A stretch of 64,000 nucleotides of DNA from Selaginella tamariscina (taxonomy: Eukaryota > Streptophyta > Lycopodiopsida > Selaginellales > Selaginellaceae): positions 99,501 through 163,500 of the forward strand of contig PUQB01000516.1 in assembly GCA_003024785.1 (NCBI GenBank). Reading direction: 5' to 3'. The translations under genes were made by a program, and so were the position numbers. This document shows, one piece after another, positions 23,884-37,850 of this stretch. The notes beneath the pieces are model-generated. The model made no database searches, had not been told where the DNA came from, and worked only from the letters and a program-made list of their open reading frames with translations. Position 1 is the stretch's first letter. The number at the start of each line of letters is the position of its first letter.

Positions 23884-26664
23884 CAGTATACACTAGACTT
23901 TAAAGTAAATATATGTGTGTGTGTATACGTATATTTATGTGCCGTACAGGATGAGACGCATTTGATACACACATATACATGAGTGTGTGTGTGTGTGTGT
24001 GTGTGTAGAGAAGATATTCATACATACTGAAGATATATATAAATTATAAAGCAAACAATTATGCAATATTATAAGTGTATTTTTAGGTTTGTTGTCATTG
24101 TTAACATAGCTATTTTTAAGTAAAGAATGTCATAAATATTTTATCTTTAATTTTTTTTAGAATTTTCCGCAATTTCGTAAGAAATTATCAAAGGTTCAAC
24201 GATGAGATCTTTAACGATACTGTAAGTTTTAATATATTTTACTTTATATTAAAATTTAACATTCACTTATAATTATTAAATTAATTTTTTAAAGTTAAAT
24301 TTAAATCAGCATTTTTTAAATTTAATTATATAAACTATAAAATTAATTTTTTTTAATTTACTAACCATTTTATATTAATAACAAGTTTATTAAGAAGGGA
24401 TCAAATATAACATTGATTTCAAGTTTGTTGGCTAAATAATCAGGTGTGTTTATTCTACATATATGAATGTAGTTTTTTTTCACAGCACACTTAGGATTTA
24501 TGATTATACATTATATATAATAATACTCATATATATATATTAATAATCATTTGTTTATTTATGATTTTTTTAACAAGTCTTTTATCTATGTTTGTTAAAA
24601 GAATAAGAATATAAAAACTCTAAAACACTTATACAATGTTATTTCATCAACACTTTTTCTTTAAAAAGGTATTGTATTTCTTATAACATTTTTGTTTCAT
24701 TATAACGAATTTTTCTTTAGTTTTTAATGATAAAAAAAGTATAATTATGTATAGGTTTAAAATTGAACGATCTATTTAAAGTATATTTATTTTGAGCATG
24801 ATAAAGTAAGTTTTTATATATATGTTTTAAAATGAGTGTGTATATATAATAATTTTAATAAGTCTTTGTGCCCATTCATAAGGGGCATAACTAGTGGTGT
24901 TTAATATATATTAATATGAAACAAATGATAATATAATATCTTAATTTTTATATGAAAATAATAAAGATGTATTAAATATTTTAATATATATATGTTATTT
25001 TGTATGTACTATAATATAATGTAATATATATATATAAATTTAAAATTTATACATATTATCCTATATATGTATATGCATGTAGGTATAATATATGAAAAAT
25101 TAAGCACATGACAAATTGAATAAAAAGTGAAATGTGTTTGTGTAATAGAGAAAATGTTTTAAAAAATATTAAAAACAATAAATAAGTATTTATATATTTT
25201 TGAAATATATATTATCAATGTTATATGTGTGTGTTTTTCTTATGCATTCTTGTTTATATTTAACATAAAACACATGCAAATATGTACACACACATAGTAT
25301 TAATAATATATATTTTAAGAATATATAAATATTCATCTTTTGTTTAAAATATTTTTTAAAACATTTTTTTTTGTTACACAAACATGTTTTATTCTTTATT
25401 TAATTTGTTATGAGCTTCATCTTTTATATATTGTATCTATGTACACACGCATGTACATATAATATAATATGTATATAAATTTTTAAATTTGTATAATATA
25501 CTTGTGTATTATATTATAATACATATAAAATAATATATATATATCAAGATATTTAATACATCTTTATTATCTTCACATAAAAAATAATATATTATATTAT
25601 TATTTATTTTATATTAAAATGTGTTAAACACCAATAATTATATGCCTTATAAATAATACAAAGACTTATTAAAATTATTAATATTATGTACACACTCATT
25701 TTGACACTATATGCATATTATTATATACATATATGCATATGTATATAAAAACTTATTTTATCATATTAAAAAAAATGTTTTAGATGGATCATTCAATTTT
25801 AAATCTATACATAATTATATTTTTTTTATCTTAAAAAAATTTTAAAAAAAGATTTTTACAATGAAGTATATAAAAAATACAATAATCTTTTAGAAATAAT
25901 TGTCCAGAGTTTTTAATTTCTTGTTCTTTAACCAAAACATAAAATAAACGTTAAGTATTTATTCAAAAAAATCATAAATAAATAAATGATTATTAATATA
26001 TATAAATGAGTATTTACTATATATAATATATAATTATAAACCTTAAAAGTAGTGAAGAAACTACATTCAAATATATAAAATAAAACACTTGATTATTTAG
26101 CCATTGCATAGGTATAAATATAAAAATGTTCGAAAGTGTTATATTTGATCTCTTGTGAATAAACTTGATATTAATATAAAATGGTTAGTATATTAAAAAA
26201 TATAACTTTATGGTTTATAATTAAGTTTAAAATATATTGATTTAAACTTATCTTTAAAATTTTAATTTAATAATTATAAGTGGATGTTGAATTTTTATTA
26301 TAAAGTAAAAATATATTAAAATTTACACATGAGGATCGTTAAAGATCTTATTGTTAAGTCTTGATAATTTCATTAAGTTATAAAAGATTTAAAGAAGTTG
26401 AGATAAAATATTTGTGATATTTTTTATTTAAAAATAACTCTTTTGAATATGATAATAAAACTTAAAATACTCTTTATAAATTAATACAATTAATTATATT
26501 ATTGCATTAATCATTTTGCTTTATAATTTATATAGATCTTCAATATGTATGCATATTTTCTCTAAACACACACACACTGTGTATCAAATGTGTCTCATCC
26601 TGTACGGCACAATATATATATGTATAACACAGCATATATTTACTTTAAAGTCTAGTGTATACTG
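23884..26664. mobile_element. Large foldback element, right arm
   Basis: Mirror partner of 7,477-10,384 with the same TA-bordered ends and an axis near 25,260. It truncates the F-box copy 3 at the same codon as in the left arm, so the insertion is older than the big palindrome. Confidence 0.7.
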
Positions 26665-29011
26665 TACATATATGTATGAGTAAGCAACGATATACAAATG
26701 AAATACATATTTAATAGTGTATATTATTTAAATTATGAAATTTACTGGGATGCTGCTTATAATAAAGGGCAAGCAACAGTTTTAGCGAAGTAAATTGTAC
26801 ATAACCATATGTGGAATTGGTGTATTTTTATCATAGGTTGAGTAGAAAAGCGCTGTAATAAATAAAAAAGTGAAAATAAAAAATTTAAATAATATTATAT
26901 CACTAATATAATTCAAAAAGCTTACAATATATTGAGTATTACTTTAAAATACAGTATAACAATGTATCACATGTATAACATATACAAGTATAAACATTTA
27001 GTATATACATTACTTATATACACAATTAATATTGTAATGTATTTGGTATGCAGTAGTTTTATTCGATACTATTATGATTATTAACGTATTCTAAGCACCA
27101 CTCTTTGCCCTTTGCTAATAGTCATTTGCATGCGTAGGATTGACCGGTAAAAGAACATACACGCACACGTTAAATATAATATATGTATAATATATTCGAT
27201 GTACATATATGTGATGTGTACATGTACCAATAACAGATTGGGGCGGTAAAGCCTGTAAGAAATTAAAGTTAATGTCTTAATTATATTCTAGTGTAAAGAA
27301 CTTACATGGAAATTGTGTATTAGAAGCGATGCAAATGGATAGGTTGAAACTGTAAAAATGTAATTTGAAATTAGCATATTAATGTAAGTCCAATGTTTTG
27401 AAGTAAGTTAAAATATATAATGCAAATTATCTATATATGCATATTGGCAGGTCCAGCAAAAAGTCCAGCCTGTTAAAGATAAACAACGTCAAAATCTAAT
27501 TATGTTACATTATATATATCATACATATATACACACACATACACACATATATCATATATATGCATTATATTATATATATATATATATACATGAAGTTAAA
27601 ACCCGAGGAGATTGAGCTGGAGCCGCCGCGACAGCTGCTGATTAATACGAAAAAAACAAATGATTATAGTATATGAAAAAAAGGGCTAATAATCATAACA
27701 CACACACACAAACACATATATATGTATAAGTAACCAAAGATCATATACATAGAACTATAGTCACAGCCTATTAATGAAAATATTAAAGGTAAACAACGTA
27801 GAATCAATTACATATGTATTGTAATTTAAAAAATGAAAAACAATATAAAAGTTGTAAAATACAAAAAATACCTCATGTGGCAATTCAAATCGGGAAAGAG
27901 CTGTTGCTATACACATAACACATTATAAATATCACAAACATATATTGTTACATTATATAACACACACACATTATATACATATTACATTTTATTATATATG
28001 TATATAAGGTCAATATTGTAAGAAGAAAAGGTAATGTTGGAGTTGTAGACGCTTTCGCCTGTTGATTTATTTTTTTAAAAAGAAACACATGTAAATCATA
28101 ACACACACAACACAAACACATATTATATACGTATAAGTAACCGTAAGATCCTATACAGTCTTTGTATAGAACTGTAGTTACAGCCTATTAATTAAAATGT
28201 TAAAGGTAATAATGTAGAATAAATTACATATATATATTAATTAAAAAAATGAAAATAATATAAAAGTTGCAAAATACCTTATGTGACAAATTTAAATCGG
28301 GAAGGAGCCGTTGCTGTACACATAACACATTATAAATATCACACACACACATATTATTACATTAGATATATCACACACACGCACACATATCATATATATA
28401 TTATATTATATTATATATGTATATAAGGTCAATATCGAATAAAGAGAAGATGGTAGAGCTATAGCACTTTTGTTTGTTGATTAATTTTTAAAAAAAGAAA
28501 CATAAGATTATCATAAATCATAACACACATATAACACACACACAAAACACATATATATGTTTAAGTAACTGTGGTATAAATATATGCTTAATATATTGGC
28601 TTTATACAATATATATATATAATATATATATACTAGTGTAATTTCCTACATTGGTATGTATATACATATATGATATAAAACCATTATTTAATTTCAAGAC
28701 TTAGCAGATAAAACTGTAGAGTTGTAGCAGTTTAAAATGCCAAATTATACAAATCACACATGCATGTGTTGTGTATACTTATTGAACAACAGAGTCCAAA
28801 AAAATGAAGTCCAACAGCATGTCATTATATCACTTAGAATTACATATGCCATTCTATTATACATAGCTTAAAGTGTAATTTTATGTTAAATTATGTATGG
28901 ACACATAATTTATATTATTCATTAGTTTATCTTATTAATATGTAGTATTATTATAAATTGTGATTCTTGGTGCTGAAATAATGAAATATTCATATATATG
29001 TGTGTGTGTGT

Positions 29012-29059
29012 ACACCAAGTAAAACTGCATTAATCGTACAATGCAGTTTTACTTGGTGT
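29012..29059. repeat. Perfect 20-bp-arm hairpin
   Basis: ACACCAAGTAAAACTGCATT at 29,012-29,031 is followed by an 8-base loop and its exact reverse complement at 29,040-29,059. It is a shortened version of the hairpin at 3,883-3,981. Confidence 0.8.
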
Positions 29060-29349
29060 GCATCGTAATTAGTGAGGTTCCTTGTAATACACACTCTTGC
29101 CTTTAAAATTTTAATGATAAATTCTTCTTACTCATGATTATTACTTAATCCAGGAACATTTTGGAAAGGTAATCCATTTCCAACATTAATAATCACAATT
29201 TATAATAATATTACACATTAATAAGGAAAAACCATTCAACAATACAAATTATGTGTCGTACTCTTAACATTAAAAGAATTACACTCTAATCTATGTACAA
29301 CAGAATAACATAGATTTGTGTTATATGCATTTGCGATTGTTATATCCAC

Positions 29350-29790
29350 TTTCATTCCCTCAAAAGCATCGACATTTAACATCTGGAATAGTAAGAAAAC
29401 ATATGCGTAAGTATTACAATGCAAACCCAGACACTTCAAAGGCATGAATTGAGGGTCTTGTGTGTGTAAAGTTATATATAGGTGTAGAACGTGATAGAGA
29501 AAATAGCATGTTAATATCTATGGATATATATAATAACATGCACTACATACATAGTTAAATATCATATGGTACCTGCGGATAGCTTTCTCACTTTTGGGAA
29601 GCCCATCTCACCAACATCTCTAAAGACAATGGTATTTCCAGCTTCCACAATGTTGTGATGAAGAAATTTATTCCAGCCCTTGTTAAGCAGTGAGTAATTC
29701 TCTCCATGTTACCTTGGTGCCATTATTATATGGAGACGTCTTGATCATTAATTCGGCAGTTGAAACACTTAGTACAGCCAATTCACGAGT
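29350..29790 (-). pseudogene. B3-domain-like gene fragment, right arm
   Basis: Mirror of 3,060-3,560 on the minus strand. The core GWNKFLHHNIVEAG and NTIVFRDVGEMGFPK is identical at residue level. Upstream of it the sequence reads ...GTKVTWRE..., closer to a normal B3 strand than the left arm, which has an extra insertion there. A one-base frame difference lies between the two parts. Non-functional as it stands. Confidence 0.45.
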
Positions 29791-30431
29791 CCCTTCAAAA
29801 CATAAGAGACGATGGATCATAGATCAAGGTGACACTTACTTTACATTATATACAACGAATGAGAACATGTAAATACTCACCACAAGAAGAAATCTAAGGT
29901 CTTCACAAAGGTTGAACTGAAGTACACTGTGATGAAAACCTAACTCAAGGAGATTAATACAGCTTAATTAACAACGCTCAATAAGACATCAATTTCAAAT
30001 TGCCCTACAATCGGGGACAACAAGAAAAAGATCTAATGCAAAGAAACAAAAACACACACAAGTGAGAGAGAACAAGGAAAAGATGCGAAGGAACAGAAAC
30101 ACAGATAACACATGCATACTAACAGAATTTAAAAAGGGAGAAAAGCGTTGTGAGCAAACCTAAACCTTTAGGTGACGTGTATCAATGTTACTGGGACTAT
30201 TCGTTGGAGCGGCACGTGGCCTGCAATAATCACATAAAATCGAACGACTCACAATCACCTGACTGATGTGATATACAGAAAAGTAGAAGATATAAGAAAT
30301 ACACATTTAAAATGTATTATAAAAGGAGGCATCCCACAAATCCTAGGTAGGACAACTTATTTAAGGGACAAAATCGATGTTGCGTGCGTGGGCGTGCGTT
30401 TATGGTAGCAAACGTGCACATATCGTGTTAG

Positions 30432-30982
30432 ATGTTTACATCTCACAACATATGTTCCACTTGTGCCATTTTGCACAATTTATATTCACATGGACTGTAC
30501 AAACAAGATCCCGTTCCTGGAATACCATTCTGTAAGGTTATGTCCAATGTGGGGAGATATACAATGCAATGGTTCTGTCAACAAGGTACCGAAACACAGC
30601 ACTCAGGTGTCGACAGCCATGATTACATTAAATGCCTGGAACGGACAGTTGGATAAGCGCTAAATCTCTTTGGAGAAATGGTAGAGCACAATGTCTTTTC
30701 CTGGAATGCGATGCTCCATGCTTTCCTTGTCTCTGGTCATGTGGAGGATGCCAATTTACTGCTCAAACTTACTCCCTTGTTACCTGGAATGCCAACCTCA
30801 TCATAAGCAAGGATGCTTACGAAACATTTGTAGATATGCCTGAGCGGGACATTGTATCGTGGACAACACTCCTGTGTTCTTGTATAAATGAGGAGAACTT
30901 AAGCTTTGCAAGAAATGTGTTCTACAGCATGCCTCAGACCAGCGAATATCGCTGTAGTAGAATCGTGCTCCAAATATATTAG
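30432..30982 (+). pseudogene. PPR protein fragment, right arm
   Basis: Mirror copy of 1,930-2,462. Translation gives STAMITLNAWNGQLDK in one frame, a shift near 30,655, then LVTWNANLIISKDAYETF, MPERDIVSWTTLLCSC and FARNVFYSMPQTSEY, which are typical PPR-motif halves. It is truncated on both sides and cannot encode a full PPR protein. Confidence 0.65.
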
Positions 30983-31559
30983 TGTAATCAAGTTTAAATT
31001 AACTAAAACAGAATTTTTAGTGAACGTCAGTTGATTATCGGATTGTCATTACAGTAATTATGGAGTAAAAAAATGACTACAAAACACTGTAGGTAGTGAA
31101 TTGCTACCACAAAAAAAATTCGCTGCCTCAGACACTACGGAGCCTCGGTATCCATGCTCCTGTCACAGAAGCCGGCCCCTGCTGCTGTCGAGATGAATTT
31201 TGATCTATATATAAAAAAAAAACAACCCATTACGAAAGTGTGAGTGAAATTTTGAATACCCAAGAGGTGCAATCTTTGCTAGCTGCTCCCTGCTTTAGAG
31301 ATAAAATCCAATCTGAAATCAAGCAACCCACAATTCAGTTGTGCAAGATTTTAACGGAATTTATTCATCCGATCTTACCCGATTGCGTCTAGTGTTTTTC
31401 TCATGTTGTCTTGCCCCCTCACAAATGAGCTGCACAAAATTTAAACAATTCAAATTGGAGTTGACTATGTTGGCCTCTACGTGTAAGTTTCAAGGACAAT
31501 GTACCACTTGGTGCCCTAAACCCTAACCCCGTCCTATTACAGTCCTGCCCTGTCCGAAT

Positions 31560-32097
31560 GTATAATGTAATAAATAACAGGTGGAAAGAGATGGTAGACA
31601 TGGACGATGGTACATACGGACAGGGCAGGACTGTAATACGGTGGAGATATGCAATATGAAGGACGGTGCTCCACGTTGGCCTAGATTAACAGTCAGTGAC
31701 AAACCATTCTTAAACGTAATAATATCCTCCGTCTCATCCAACGGCTTGATTTTATGTTCAGCAGGTGCGTTGTGTGTGCCTTGAATATACTAACACACAT
31801 ATATACATACGCAACGCTTTGAACGCTTTGAATGCCTGTTAATTAAAGGCTTGATTATATATTGTACATGCAAATAATATCAACCTTTCTCAACCATTCT
31901 CTCTATATGTATAGATAGAGAGAAACAATGGTCTTATATATATGAGCTTATTTGAATAATGTGTAGGTTGTATTTCGGTTTGCAACCTGCTTTCAGCTGT
32001 CAGACCCTCCACAAGTAACCAAAGGTAGAGCCTATTTTGTGTTCTTGGGAATTCAAAGTTTTGGCAAGGACCACGGTAAGACTTGTATATAAGTAAT

Positions 32098-32159
<62 letters not shown>

Positions 32160-33305
32160 AGGGGGATCATTTACTTTTTAATTCGAGGCAGCAGCTTTGA
32201 AGACAGTGAAGCTGCATTTATTGTCGTGTGCGTGAGGACGTTCTTCAAGCACATGGGAAGCTGGGGAACAGTGTTACAAGCATACGACTCTAGGGAAGGA
32301 AAATGGTCGGAGCTGTGATATAGGTTCGTATTGTATATTCACATATGCATGTCCTAACTATATACATATGCAGAGGTTGAAGAATATGAAGCTTTTATTG
32401 GTTGGCTTGATTCTTCTCTTGGAAAGTTAGTAAGGGTTTTGGTTATTAAATTATGTTCTGCTCATATGATATGTATGCAGTGGAGTTCTACACGACTTCA
32501 AGTTTTACTTTCCAACTATGACAGTTTCAGGAAGGCGTTCACTTAAGTATATTCCGGTGCTGGCTGAGGACAAGCGAGCCATCACTTTGGGGACCTGGAC
32601 ATCTCTTCCTATAGAGTTCGTATTCGTCTGTGTGCGTGCGTGTGCGTGTGCATGTGTGTGTTTTGCACATCTTTAAAGCAGGATGCCTCAATCTACGGTG
32701 TTTTATGTGGATTATCCATCACCAGATCTACCTGGGGGAGGACGACACCATCCTAGGCTAGCATTGTGTGCAATGGTAAATACTGTGTGTGTGTGTTATA
32801 AGGTGCTAAACTATGCAATGTTGCAGGTAAACTGCCGCTGGCAAACATGGTGGCGTTCAAGCCAGGTGGCAAATATGGGACAGTGTGCTTGCTTGTTTGG
32901 AACAAACAGGTATTTATTTTGAAATTTATTATTTACAAGGCAGCTCTTATAAAATATAATTATAAGATTTATACTTCTAGTATTATTTTATGGGAATTTG
33001 GAGGTTTATGTGGATATATGTATACATGTGTATATGACTCTTGTCAATGTTTACTTGGTAAGTACTAATGCATGTGTAAATGCAATGTTGATATGCAAGT
33101 TAACATATTATTATACAATGTTAATTTATATCTTATTTATTTTTATATTGTTTACGTTAATATTAACATATTAATATACAATGTGAATTTAATTAAATGG
33201 ATTATTGATTGCAATGCAGTGGGAGTATTTGAGTATGCTACCAAAGGAGATAATACCGAGGAAGACTGGGAGATGGTCACTCCGTCGGTCATGGTCGTTG
33301 GGTAA
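31560..33305 (+). CDS. F-box-type (kelch-associated) gene copy 4, most complete
   Basis: Best of the four copies. Exons seen are: about 31,580-31,764, in frame and encoding CNMKDGAPRWPRL then SSVSSNGLILCSA, ending at GT; 31,967-32,085, 'CISVCNL...', starting after AG; about 32,180-32,320, with LQAYDSREGKWSEL; further pieces near 32,370-32,430, 32,480-32,620, 32,680-32,770 and 32,828-32,909; and a last exon of about 33,219-33,305 encoding VGVFEYATKGDNTEEDW and a stop. Only this copy keeps the last exon. The 'CNP' exon appears damaged compared with 22,700-22,790, so the gene may be dying too. The role as an SCF substrate receptor is inferred from resemblance to F-box-associated domains; no N-terminal F-box was found. 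Confidence 0.45.
32103..32165. repeat. Compound (GT)n(GA)n(G)n microsatellite
   Basis: It lies inside an intron of F-box copy 4. The mirror position in the left arm (75-160) is a CT/CA run. Confidence 0.95.
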
Positions 33306-34364
33306 CTAGCCGTATGAAGAATATGCTAAGGTTGTGTTTTGTATGTATATAAGTTTATTTCAATTTTTGGTAATTAAATAATAAATACCTTAACAATTTG
33401 CCATAAGCTGTTCAGGAAGTTTGAGAAAGTATTAAAGTTGTTATTATGCGTATATTGTGCATCTGTGATATTTGCTTATATTACTGTTCATAGTAAAACT
33501 CTACGCTTTTGCAAGCGTATGTGTTCGTGTGGACAATAACGACGTTATACACAGGAGATTTGGACTAATCTTCCGGTTAGGCTAGACATGTTCCGGTTCA
33601 TCCCTTATCAACCCTCTTGCATTCTTTTATTAAAATTTACTTCATTGGAGTACATAAAATTATCCTATAATCATAATTATTTAACTTAATTATTTATTAA
33701 TTATATATATATGAAGGACATACGTTTGGGGTTAATACGTATCATCTATACATGATTTAGTAGGTATAATTCATTTTTCCCTGGTTTTTAATATTTACTC
33801 ATTTTGATTAATATGAATGAGTCAAGATAGATTAATTCTTAAACTATTGTGTATTTTAAAATTATAATGTACAGACCCACACACAATATATGTGTGTGTG
33901 TGTGTGTACACAAATGCTTATATAAATTTACACATGAATTGTTTTAACATAAACAATTGCTACATACATGTGCACACAGTTATACACGTGCATGTGTTTG
34001 TGTGTATGTGTAAATATGTAATTTTGTTTCTGTAGTGGATGCAGTCTTGAACAGGGCAAACTTTATAATCTGTAAATGAGAAAAGAAAATAAAAAAAATT
34101 TAAACCTAGACTATAAATTTCAATAAATATATAAACACTCATATACATGCATTACATTCATATATATGTATGAGTTTTATTACATTCATATTTAAAACTT
34201 TTTTACATATTTATTATATACTTTTAAAATGTAAATTCATATAAAATCTCTTTCTAGTGCTAAGGAACAAACATAAAAGATGCATATTCATGATCACACT
34301 TATTTATTTATTAGCAAAAGTTACACTTGTAAATATCAATTTTGATTTAGGAATGTATAAATAA
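33306..34364. other. AT-rich intergenic DNA
   Basis: Downstream of the F-box copy 4 stop. No coding frame or recognisable repeat is seen except a short TG run at 33,890-33,908. Confidence 0.6.
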
Positions 34365-34610
34365 TATGAATGTTTTAACTAAAATGAAAATGATACATGA
34401 AAATGGGAACATAAAAAAATCTTTAATTAATACTTATATATTAATTATTAATATTTTAAATATATATTTTAAAGAATTTTTTCTTTAAACATATATTATT
34501 TTAAAATTATTTCTTTATATTAAAAATACTAATTAAACAATTAAAATTATTAATTATTAAAAAAATGGGATTATAAATATTTCTATTTTATTTACTACGT
34601 CAGTTTTTTT
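34365..34610. mobile_element. Relic of the AT-rich MITE family
   Basis: AATACTTATATATTAATTAT and the following 150 bases match the inside of the MITE at 6,679-6,906. The terminal repeats are degraded. Confidence 0.5.
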
Positions 34611-34654
34611 AGACGTACATATTAATGGTGTCCACGTTTTCCTCCTTTTCCATG

Positions 34655-35330
34655 GTTTTTAACATTTGTTAAAAGTAAAATTTATAAATGATATCATAAC
34701 AAGCAAAATACAAGATTATTCCTGAAAGATGATTATTAAATAATTTTAAAACCTTTCTTCAATTCATTCGACTAGTCAAGCAAATAATATTTAAAAATAA
34801 TAGATTAAACTTTTAAAAATTGATTTACTAATGCTTTTTTTTTTAAATTGTCTCCCTTTCCCCGTATAATCACATATTCATTTAGGTTTTAAAAGATAAA
34901 AATTATTTTTAAAATATTAAATTAAATAATATTAGATATTTAAATGTGCAATCGAAAAGTTAAAAGTAAAATTTATAAATCATATTAGAACATTGAAAAA
35001 CGATTATTAAATAATTTTAAAACCTTTTCCTGTACGTTCACTTGAACTAGTCGAGGGAAACATATGTTGAAAATATTTATTAAGATTACACTTTAATAAA
35101 ATATTAAAAAAGATACTTAAATCAAGACAACCAAAAATACTGGATTATTAAATATGTTTTTTCTTTTTTTTCTTAAATCGTCTCGCTTTCAGAACCATCG
35201 ATTCATTTTAATTTTTATTAAGAAAATTATTTTAGAAAATAAATTATTTAAATATTGTAGTTATAAACAAAGATACCAGATTGTTCCTGAAAGATTGATT
35301 ATAAAATTATTAAAAAGAATTATCTACATT
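34655..35330. repeat. Imperfect tandem repeat of roughly 300 bp
   Basis: The blocks AAAAGTAAAATTTATAAAT, GATTATTAAATAATTTTAA, AACCTTT and GACTAGTC recur at about 34,670-34,770 and 34,960-35,050, and in weaker form at 35,270-35,320 (ATTGTTCCTGAAAGATTGAT). Very AT-rich and non-coding. Confidence 0.45.
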
Positions 35331-35409
35331 TGTTTTAGGGTTCTTTCGGGTTCGGAGACGACTACTTTTCTTTTCGAGGTGCAGCTCGCCAAATCCTGAG
35401 ATTTTACAG

Positions 35410-35541
35410 GCACAATGTTGTTGGACCGACTGTGTTGTTCCAGTATATATACACACACATGCATGTGTGATTTGTCATTATGTGTATAAAACTGCTACAG
35501 CTCTATTTACTAAGTTTTGAAATTAAATAATGGCTTTATTA

Positions 35542-35583
<42 letters not shown>

Positions 35584-36140
35584 TATAAAGCCAATATATT
35601 AAGCATATATTTATATCACAGTTACTTAAATGTATATATGTGTTTGTGTGTGTGTTATGATTTATAATAATTATGTGTTTCTTTTTTTTAAATTAATCAA
35701 TAAGCAAAAGCTCTTTTAGTTTCATCACCTCTTCCTTATTTACCATATACATATATAATATAATGTAACACATATATGATGGGTGTGTATATGTAATATA
35801 TAATGTAACAATATATGTGTGTGTGTGTGTGTGATATTTATAATGTGTTATGTGTACAGCAACGGCTCCTTCCGGATTTAAATTTGTCACATGAGGTAGT
35901 TTTTGTATTTTGCAATTTTATATTATTTTTTATTTTTTAAATTAATATATATGTAATTTATTCTATGTTGTTTACCTTTAACATTTTAATTAGTAAGCCA
36001 TAACTACAGTTCTATATAGAGACCATAATGATCTCACATGTACATATGTTTTTTTTTGTGTGTATTATAATTTACATGTGTTTCTTTTTTTTATATGAAT
36101 CAACAGGTGGAAGTGCTTCTAACTTCAACACCACTTCCTC
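35410..36140 (+). repeat. Third copy of the tandem exon-like array
   Basis: TGTTGTTGGACCGACTGTG, CACACACATGCATGTGTGA and CGGCTCCTTCCGGATTT follow one another as in 4,260-5,290, and inverted at about 28,300-28,830. It ends at the foldback relic at 36,180. The AT run at 35,543-35,582 is inside it. Confidence 0.6.
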
Positions 36141-36179
36141 CTTTTGCGATATTAACCTTATATACATAAATAATATAAT

Positions 36180-36340
36180 ATTTAAAGAATATCTTTAGAT
36201 AAGAAAATGAGTATTTATATATTCTTAAAATATCTATTATAATGCTATGTATGTATACATATTTGCATGTGTTTATGTTAAATATAAACAAGAATGCATA
36301 CGAGAAAAATACACACACACACACATTGTGAATTAATTTG
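36180..36340. mobile_element. Relic of the foldback element centre
   Basis: GCATGTGTTTATGTTAAAT followed by ATAAACAAGAATGCATACGA near 36,265-36,305 matches the axis region of the element at 8,985-9,025. Only the central 160 bp or so is present, joined directly to a piece of the tandem array at 36,140. Confidence 0.6.
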
Positions 36341-36344
36341 ATTA

Positions 36345-37297
36345 ATTTACATATATAAACACACACACACACATACATGTTATTATAAAATTATACGATG
36401 AATTCACAAGCCTTGTAATGGATATTATACTTGTGGAATATACATTTTTGAATATTCAGTGTCAGAAGAGTTGAACTTCCCGTTATACATATGAAATAAT
36501 TCAGAAGAATGCTATTATAAGAAATAGCGACACAAACCACAACTTAAGCAGTAAATAATTTATTTATTAAATAAATATTTAGTGTATTAATTATTTATAG
36601 TCATTGTTTAATCAAGTTCTGTGAGGAAAATACTTTTTTTTATCTCCATAGAAATTTGTATATAGTTTTGATATATATAATATTAGCAATCATATTTTGA
36701 AGTTATATCTATATATATAGAGAGAGAGATTTTTGAGTCTTAATAAATTCATGTACCACAAAATAAAATACTTATGTAAATGTGCACATATAAATATAAA
36801 CTCATGTATGTATATCCATACGAACGAGTGAATGTAGAGAGATTTATATGTATTATTTAAGAAACTCTTATAATCGTGTTATGATTAAATAGAAAAAAGT
36901 CTGATGTGTATCTATCATTTTATAATATTTATAATTTAATAACGTTTAATAATGTTATTTAATAATGTTTCAAATATTTTAGTTTATTTGCTTTTTAATT
37001 AATAATTAAATGTGCATCTCCAGAAAGTGTACACATTTGTTCATTTCATTTAATTAATTTTAAATAAAGCTTCGAGAGTGTTACAAATAAGTGCGTCATG
37101 TAAATAGAGATTTAACAATTGTTTAATAAACTAATGTTTGAATGCTTATGTTATAATTCGGTGTTAGCATTTGAATTCAATTTGTTATATATTTAATCAA
37201 TGTGTTATACTATATATCACCATACGACTTGTATTATGGTTAATACATTTCATACATAGAATATATGTTATGCTCCTGCAATATACATACTATATAT

Positions 37298-37328
<31 letters not shown>

Positions 37329-37455
37329 TATATATAATATATATATATATATACTTGTATATGTAATATATCCTAGACCATATACATTCCTATATGTATA
37401 GATGAAGTTGGTTCTTCGTTTGAATTTTAAATTTTCTTTTAAAAGCGTTTGCTTA
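36345..37455. other. AT-rich intergenic DNA
   Basis: No coding frame or RNA gene is seen. It holds short TA and TG microsatellites (37,310-37,355). Confidence 0.5.
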
Positions 37456-37850
37456 AACTTATGAAGAATATATATGTACACAGGTATAATGGATGTTACA
37501 TATTAAATGTATGTATGCATACATAGATATACATTTATAAATAATTTTAAAATACTTGAATAATTAATGTATAGTAATATATAAATATACTAATTATAAT
37601 AATGATGTGAAAAATGAAGCTTAATCAAGCTTGTTTAATTCGTGTATATACAGAAAACATACACGAATATAACAAACTATTAATTAAACAATGAGCTTAA
37701 ATAGTTAAAAACCAAATATTTCTGCATGTTTATAAATAAACGTTTTTGCAATTGAAGTTTGTGTAAACGTTTGAAGAAAACAAAAGAGGATTTTGTATGT
37801 TACAAACTTCATTATACTTTCTTCAAGTACACGCACATATTGAATACTGC
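37456..37850. repeat. Dispersed AT-rich repeat, copy 1
   Basis: GAAGAATATATATGTACACA at 37,461 and the next 180 bases match 43,618-43,790. The part 37,660-37,850 (AATATAACAAACTATTA..., AAACGTTTGAAGAAAA, TATACTTTCTTCAA) matches 55,390-55,510. The repeat flanks both GDSL copies and the third peroxidase start. Confidence 0.65.

Larger units (their letters stand above)
18200..32240 (-). repeat. Right arm of the giant inverted repeat
   Basis: This is the reverse-complement partner of 1-16,240, with the same decayed genes in mirror order: peroxidase, MIF-like, thioredoxin, F-box copy, foldback element, tandem array, B3, PPR, F-box copy. The last F-box copy runs on to 33,305, so the arm probably continues against sequence left of the window. 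It lacks the two MITEs seen at 6,334-6,578 and 6,679-6,906. Confidence 0.93.

Noticed and set aside
31506-31525. CCCTAAACCCTAACCCC as an interstitial telomere
   Set aside because: Only about two and a half units; similar short AAACCCTA motifs occur near other gene starts (39,040, 49,520, 54,110) as in many plant promoters.
1-32240. Palindrome as a sequencing artefact (read-through of a missed adapter)
   Set aside because: The arms differ by whole MITEs with target duplications, private deletions in different exons and many substitutions. An artefact would not create these.
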